A stretch of 64,000 bases of DNA from Winogradskyella alexanderae (GTDB taxonomy: Bacteria; Bacteroidota; Bacteroidia; Flavobacteriales; Flavobacteriaceae), in the NCBI RefSeq assembly GCF_020166335.1, contig NZ_JAIUJR010000008.1:62001-126000 (forward strand). Reading direction: 5' to 3'. A program made the position numbers and the translations under genes. Every line of letters starts with the position of its first letter. Position 1 is the stretch's first letter. The notes below the pieces were generated by a model. The model was not told the DNA's origin and did no database searches. It saw nothing but the letters and a program-made list of their open reading frames with translations. Shown here piece after piece: positions 62,458 to 64,000 of the stretch.

Positions 62458-63280
62458 GAAACAATATCACGACCTAGTAGAACATGTTTTAGAAAATGGT
62501 AACGAAAAAATGGATAGAACTGGCACTGGCACAAAGAGTGTTTTTGGCTATCAAATGCGTTTTGATTTGAGCGAAGGCTTTCCAATGGTTACTACAAAAA
62601 AATTGCACCTTAAATCCATAATTTACGAACTTCTTTGGTTTTTAAAAGGTGACACTAATATAAAATATCTCACAGAAAATGGTGTTAGAATTTGGAATGA
62701 ATGGGCGGACGAAAATGGTGACCTTGGGCCAGTTTACGGGCACCAATGGCGTAATTGGGCCAGTGAAGAAATCGATCAAATTAAAGCGGTCATTAATGGA
62801 TTAAAAAAGAATCCAGACAGTCGAAGAATGTTAGTTTCTGCTTGGAATCCCTCAGTCTTACCTGATACCTCCAAATCGTTCTCCGAGAATGTTGCTAACG
62901 GCAAAGCGGCTTTACCTCCTTGTCACGCATTTTTTCAGTTCTATGTTGCAGATGGGAAATTGTCTTGCCAATTGTACCAAAGAAGCGCAGATATTTTCTT
63001 AGGCGTTCCTTTTAATATTGCTTCTTATGCATTGCTTACCTTGATGGTAGCACAAGTTTGCGGCTTTCAGCCAGGAGAATTTATTCATACGTTTGGCGAT
63101 GCACATATTTATAATAATCATTTAGAGCAATTAGAATTGCAACTTTCAAGAGACATAAGGCCTTTACCAAAAATGATTTTAAATCCTGAAATAACAGATA
63201 TCTTTGACTTCAAGTTTGAAGATTTCACACTAGTGGATTACAATCCGCATCCGCATATAAAAGGGGTTGTTGCGGTATAA
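62456..63280 (+). CDS. thyA: Thymidylate synthase
   Basis: The 274-residue enzyme methylates dUMP with methylene-tetrahydrofolate. The active-site cysteine is in [13 protein letters not shown]. Other blocks are [74 protein letters not shown] and [16 protein letters not shown] segment of about 12-14 residues ([18 protein letters not shown]) precedes the cysteine and is longer than in the E. coli enzyme. Its start codon touches the right end of the MITE-like repeat. Confidence 0.96.
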   Translation: MKQYHDLVEHVLENGNEKMDRTGTGTKSVFGYQMRFDLSEGFPMVTTKKLHLKSIIYELLWFLKGDTNIKYLTENGVRIWNEWADENGDLGPVYGHQWRNWASEEIDQIKAVINGLKKNPDSRRMLVSAWNPSVLPDTSKSFSENVANGKAALPPCHAFFQFYVADGKLSCQLYQRSADIFLGVPFNIASYALLTLMVAQVCGFQPGEFIHTFGDAHIYNNHLEQLELQLSRDIRPLPKMILNPEITDIFDFKFEDFTLVDYNPHPHIKGVVAV

Positions 63281-63294
63281 AAAAACTTCATAAA

Positions 63295-63320
63295 AAAAGC
63301 GTCTCAATTGAGACGCTTTT
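63295..63320. terminator. Bidirectional terminator between thyA and the CBM48-like gene
   Basis: AAAAGCGTCTCAA (63295-63307) is followed at once by TTGAGACGCTTTT (63308-63320), a perfect 26-bp palindrome with A and T flanks. It serves both convergent genes. Confidence 0.9.
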
Positions 63321-63340
63321 CATTTTACTTTTTTAATTGC

Positions 63341-63640
63341 TTACAGGTTTAAAACACCATTCTCTGCTCCAGCGTAATCGCTCCATGCATATGCATCTGC
63401 TTGGTCGTCATTGATATAGGCACCATCAACAACATATCTAAACTCATAAGAATTATCTTTTTCTAAATCTACAGTCCCTTTAAAGGTTCCGTTTTTTAAC
63501 TTTTTAAGCTTAACAGCCTTCTTTTCGTTCCATTCGTTAAATGTTCCAACAACTGCTACTTTTTTTGCTTCTTCTGCAGGCACAGAAAATGTTACTTTAC
63601 AAACTGGCTTGCTTTTTAAATACTGCTTTTTAATTGCCAT
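63341..63640 (-). CDS. Small isoamylase N-terminal / CBM48-like (glycogen-recognition) protein
   Basis: The 99-residue protein is a single early-set immunoglobulin-like domain: CKVTFSVPAEEAKKVAVVGTFNEWNEKKAVKLKK, then GTFKGTVDLEKDNSYEFRYVVDGAYINDDQADAY. The VGTFNEWN and YEFRYVVDG segments are the CBM48/AMPK-glycogen-binding hallmark. No catalytic domain or signal peptide is present. Flavobacteria often encode such stand-alone domains; binding to glycogen is inferred. It has its own A/T-rich upstream region. Confidence 0.85.
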   Translation of the reverse strand: MAIKKQYLKSKPVCKVTFSVPAEEAKKVAVVGTFNEWNEKKAVKLKKLKNGTFKGTVDLEKDNSYEFRYVVDGAYINDDQADAYAWSDYAGAENGVLNL

Positions 63641-63874
63641 AATAGATAGATTTAATTTCGGGTCAAAAGTATAAAAGAAAAATCCACATATTGTAGTTTA
63701 ATTAACTTATAACTAAAGAATTATTATTTTGGTAAAATAGACTTTACTTTTTCGTAAAGTTCATAATAATAGGGCGTAAAAATTAGTATATTGATAAGAC
63801 TATTTTTATGGCTTAAGTATTGATAATCAACTATATCGTTTTCGATAATTACTAATTATCAAACTTCAGTTAAT

Positions 63875-63890
63875 ACTAAAACGTTTTAGT
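63875..63890. promoter_or_regulatory. 16-bp perfect palindrome, candidate operator
   Basis: ACTAAAACGTTTTAGT is a perfect palindrome with a central CG, 37 nt before the truncated gene at 63927. It sits in the 286-bp divergent spacer and resembles the etfB palindrome in size and central CG, though not in sequence. Confidence 0.4.
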
Positions 63891-63926
63891 TAAAAAAGGG
63901 TATCTTTAACCCGTCAAATTTAGATT

Positions 63927-64000
63927 ATGTTTGGAAAGAAAAAGCAAGTTTCTACGATAGACAAAGACCAGTTAGAGCTCATAGAATACGCTCAAAAAAG
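63927..64000 (+). CDS. Start of an unidentified protein (cut by window edge)
   Basis: An ATG at 63927 opens a frame that runs to the window edge for 24 codons (MFGKKKQVSTIDKDQLELIEYAQK). The basic start and the DQLELIEYAQK helix resemble the N-terminus of small 2TM-domain proteins common in Flavobacteriaceae, but this is from memory of the general pattern and cannot be confirmed from so short a piece. Confidence 0.45.
   Translation, partial: MFGKKKQVSTIDKDQLELIEYAQK

Noticed and set aside
1-64000. tRNA, rRNA, CRISPR arrays, insertion sequences or prophage genes
   Set aside because: None were recognised by eye: no transposase, integrase or phage structural genes, no repeat-spacer arrays, and no cloverleaf-like stretch in the spacers inspected. 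A tRNAscan or Infernal run would be needed to exclude small RNAs fully.

Overview
This window is a chromosome segment from a marine-type member of the Bacteroidota, almost certainly family Flavobacteriaceae. The evidence is the low G+C content, a type IX secretion (T9SS) C-terminal sorting domain, the gliding-motility ATPase GldA, three GLPGLI-family proteins, SusC/TonB-like barrels with carboxypeptidase-regulatory-like N-termini, a DAHP synthase/chorismate mutase fusion, and promoters of the Bacteroidota type (TTG about 17-21 nt upstream of TAnnTTTG). No rRNA, tRNA, CRISPR array, IS element or prophage was seen. The ends cut dnaG (left) and a small unidentified gene (right).

Layout. 1-6.4 kb: dnaG N-terminus, a cyclase-family lipoprotein, an ECF sigma / anti-sigma-like / beta-barrel operon, a polyprenyl synthase and a T9SS cargo protein. 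6.4-11.7 kb: a leftward housekeeping run rsgA-dtd-mazG-aroA-queA-rlmN. 12-15.3 kb: cardiolipin synthase and a large MscS channel. 15.3-26.8 kb: an uninterrupted leftward run of eleven envelope genes (beta-barrels, lipoproteins, serine hydrolase, PsiE-like, MscS, amidohydrolase) beside a divergent TetR-like regulator. 27.8-28.8 kb: two small exported proteins. 28.9-32.9 kb: the aromatic amino-acid operon (prephenate dehydratase, aminotransferase, prephenate dehydrogenase, DAHP synthase-chorismate mutase). 33-37.3 kb: gldA, an adhesin-like lipoprotein, a PagL-like deacylase, and metK behind a SAM-II-like riboswitch. 37.3-45.8 kb: a TonB-receptor-like barrel, three GLPGLI proteins, a small exported protein and a divergent histidine kinase/response regulator pair. 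45.9-51 kb: deoxynucleoside kinase, App1-like phosphatase and a DPP-IV-like peptidase. 51-57.8 kb: membrane and soluble pyrophosphatases, a DUF5686 barrel and pdhB. 58-64 kb: etfBA, a bifunctional-nuclease-family protein, a NupC transporter, thyA and a small CBM48-like protein.

The strongest signals outside the genes are regulatory. (1) Upstream of pheA lies an uncatalogued 23-codon leader peptide whose residues 9-17 are YYSWFYFFF. It is followed by mutually exclusive antiterminator and terminator hairpins with geometry that fits ribosome-mediated attenuation of the aromatic operon. (2) metK is preceded by a compact pseudoknot matching the SAM-II riboswitch pattern. (3) The GLPGLI/two-component region carries a tandem GTTAAC triplet with an exact 10-bp period, and a 19-bp motif repeated before two GLPGLI genes. 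All three sit 25-27 nt upstream of TAnnTTTG boxes, suggesting one response-regulator regulon. (4) Two MITE/REP-like inverted repeats lie in the etfB-etfA and nupC-thyA gaps. All functional calls come from reading motifs; no database search was run.
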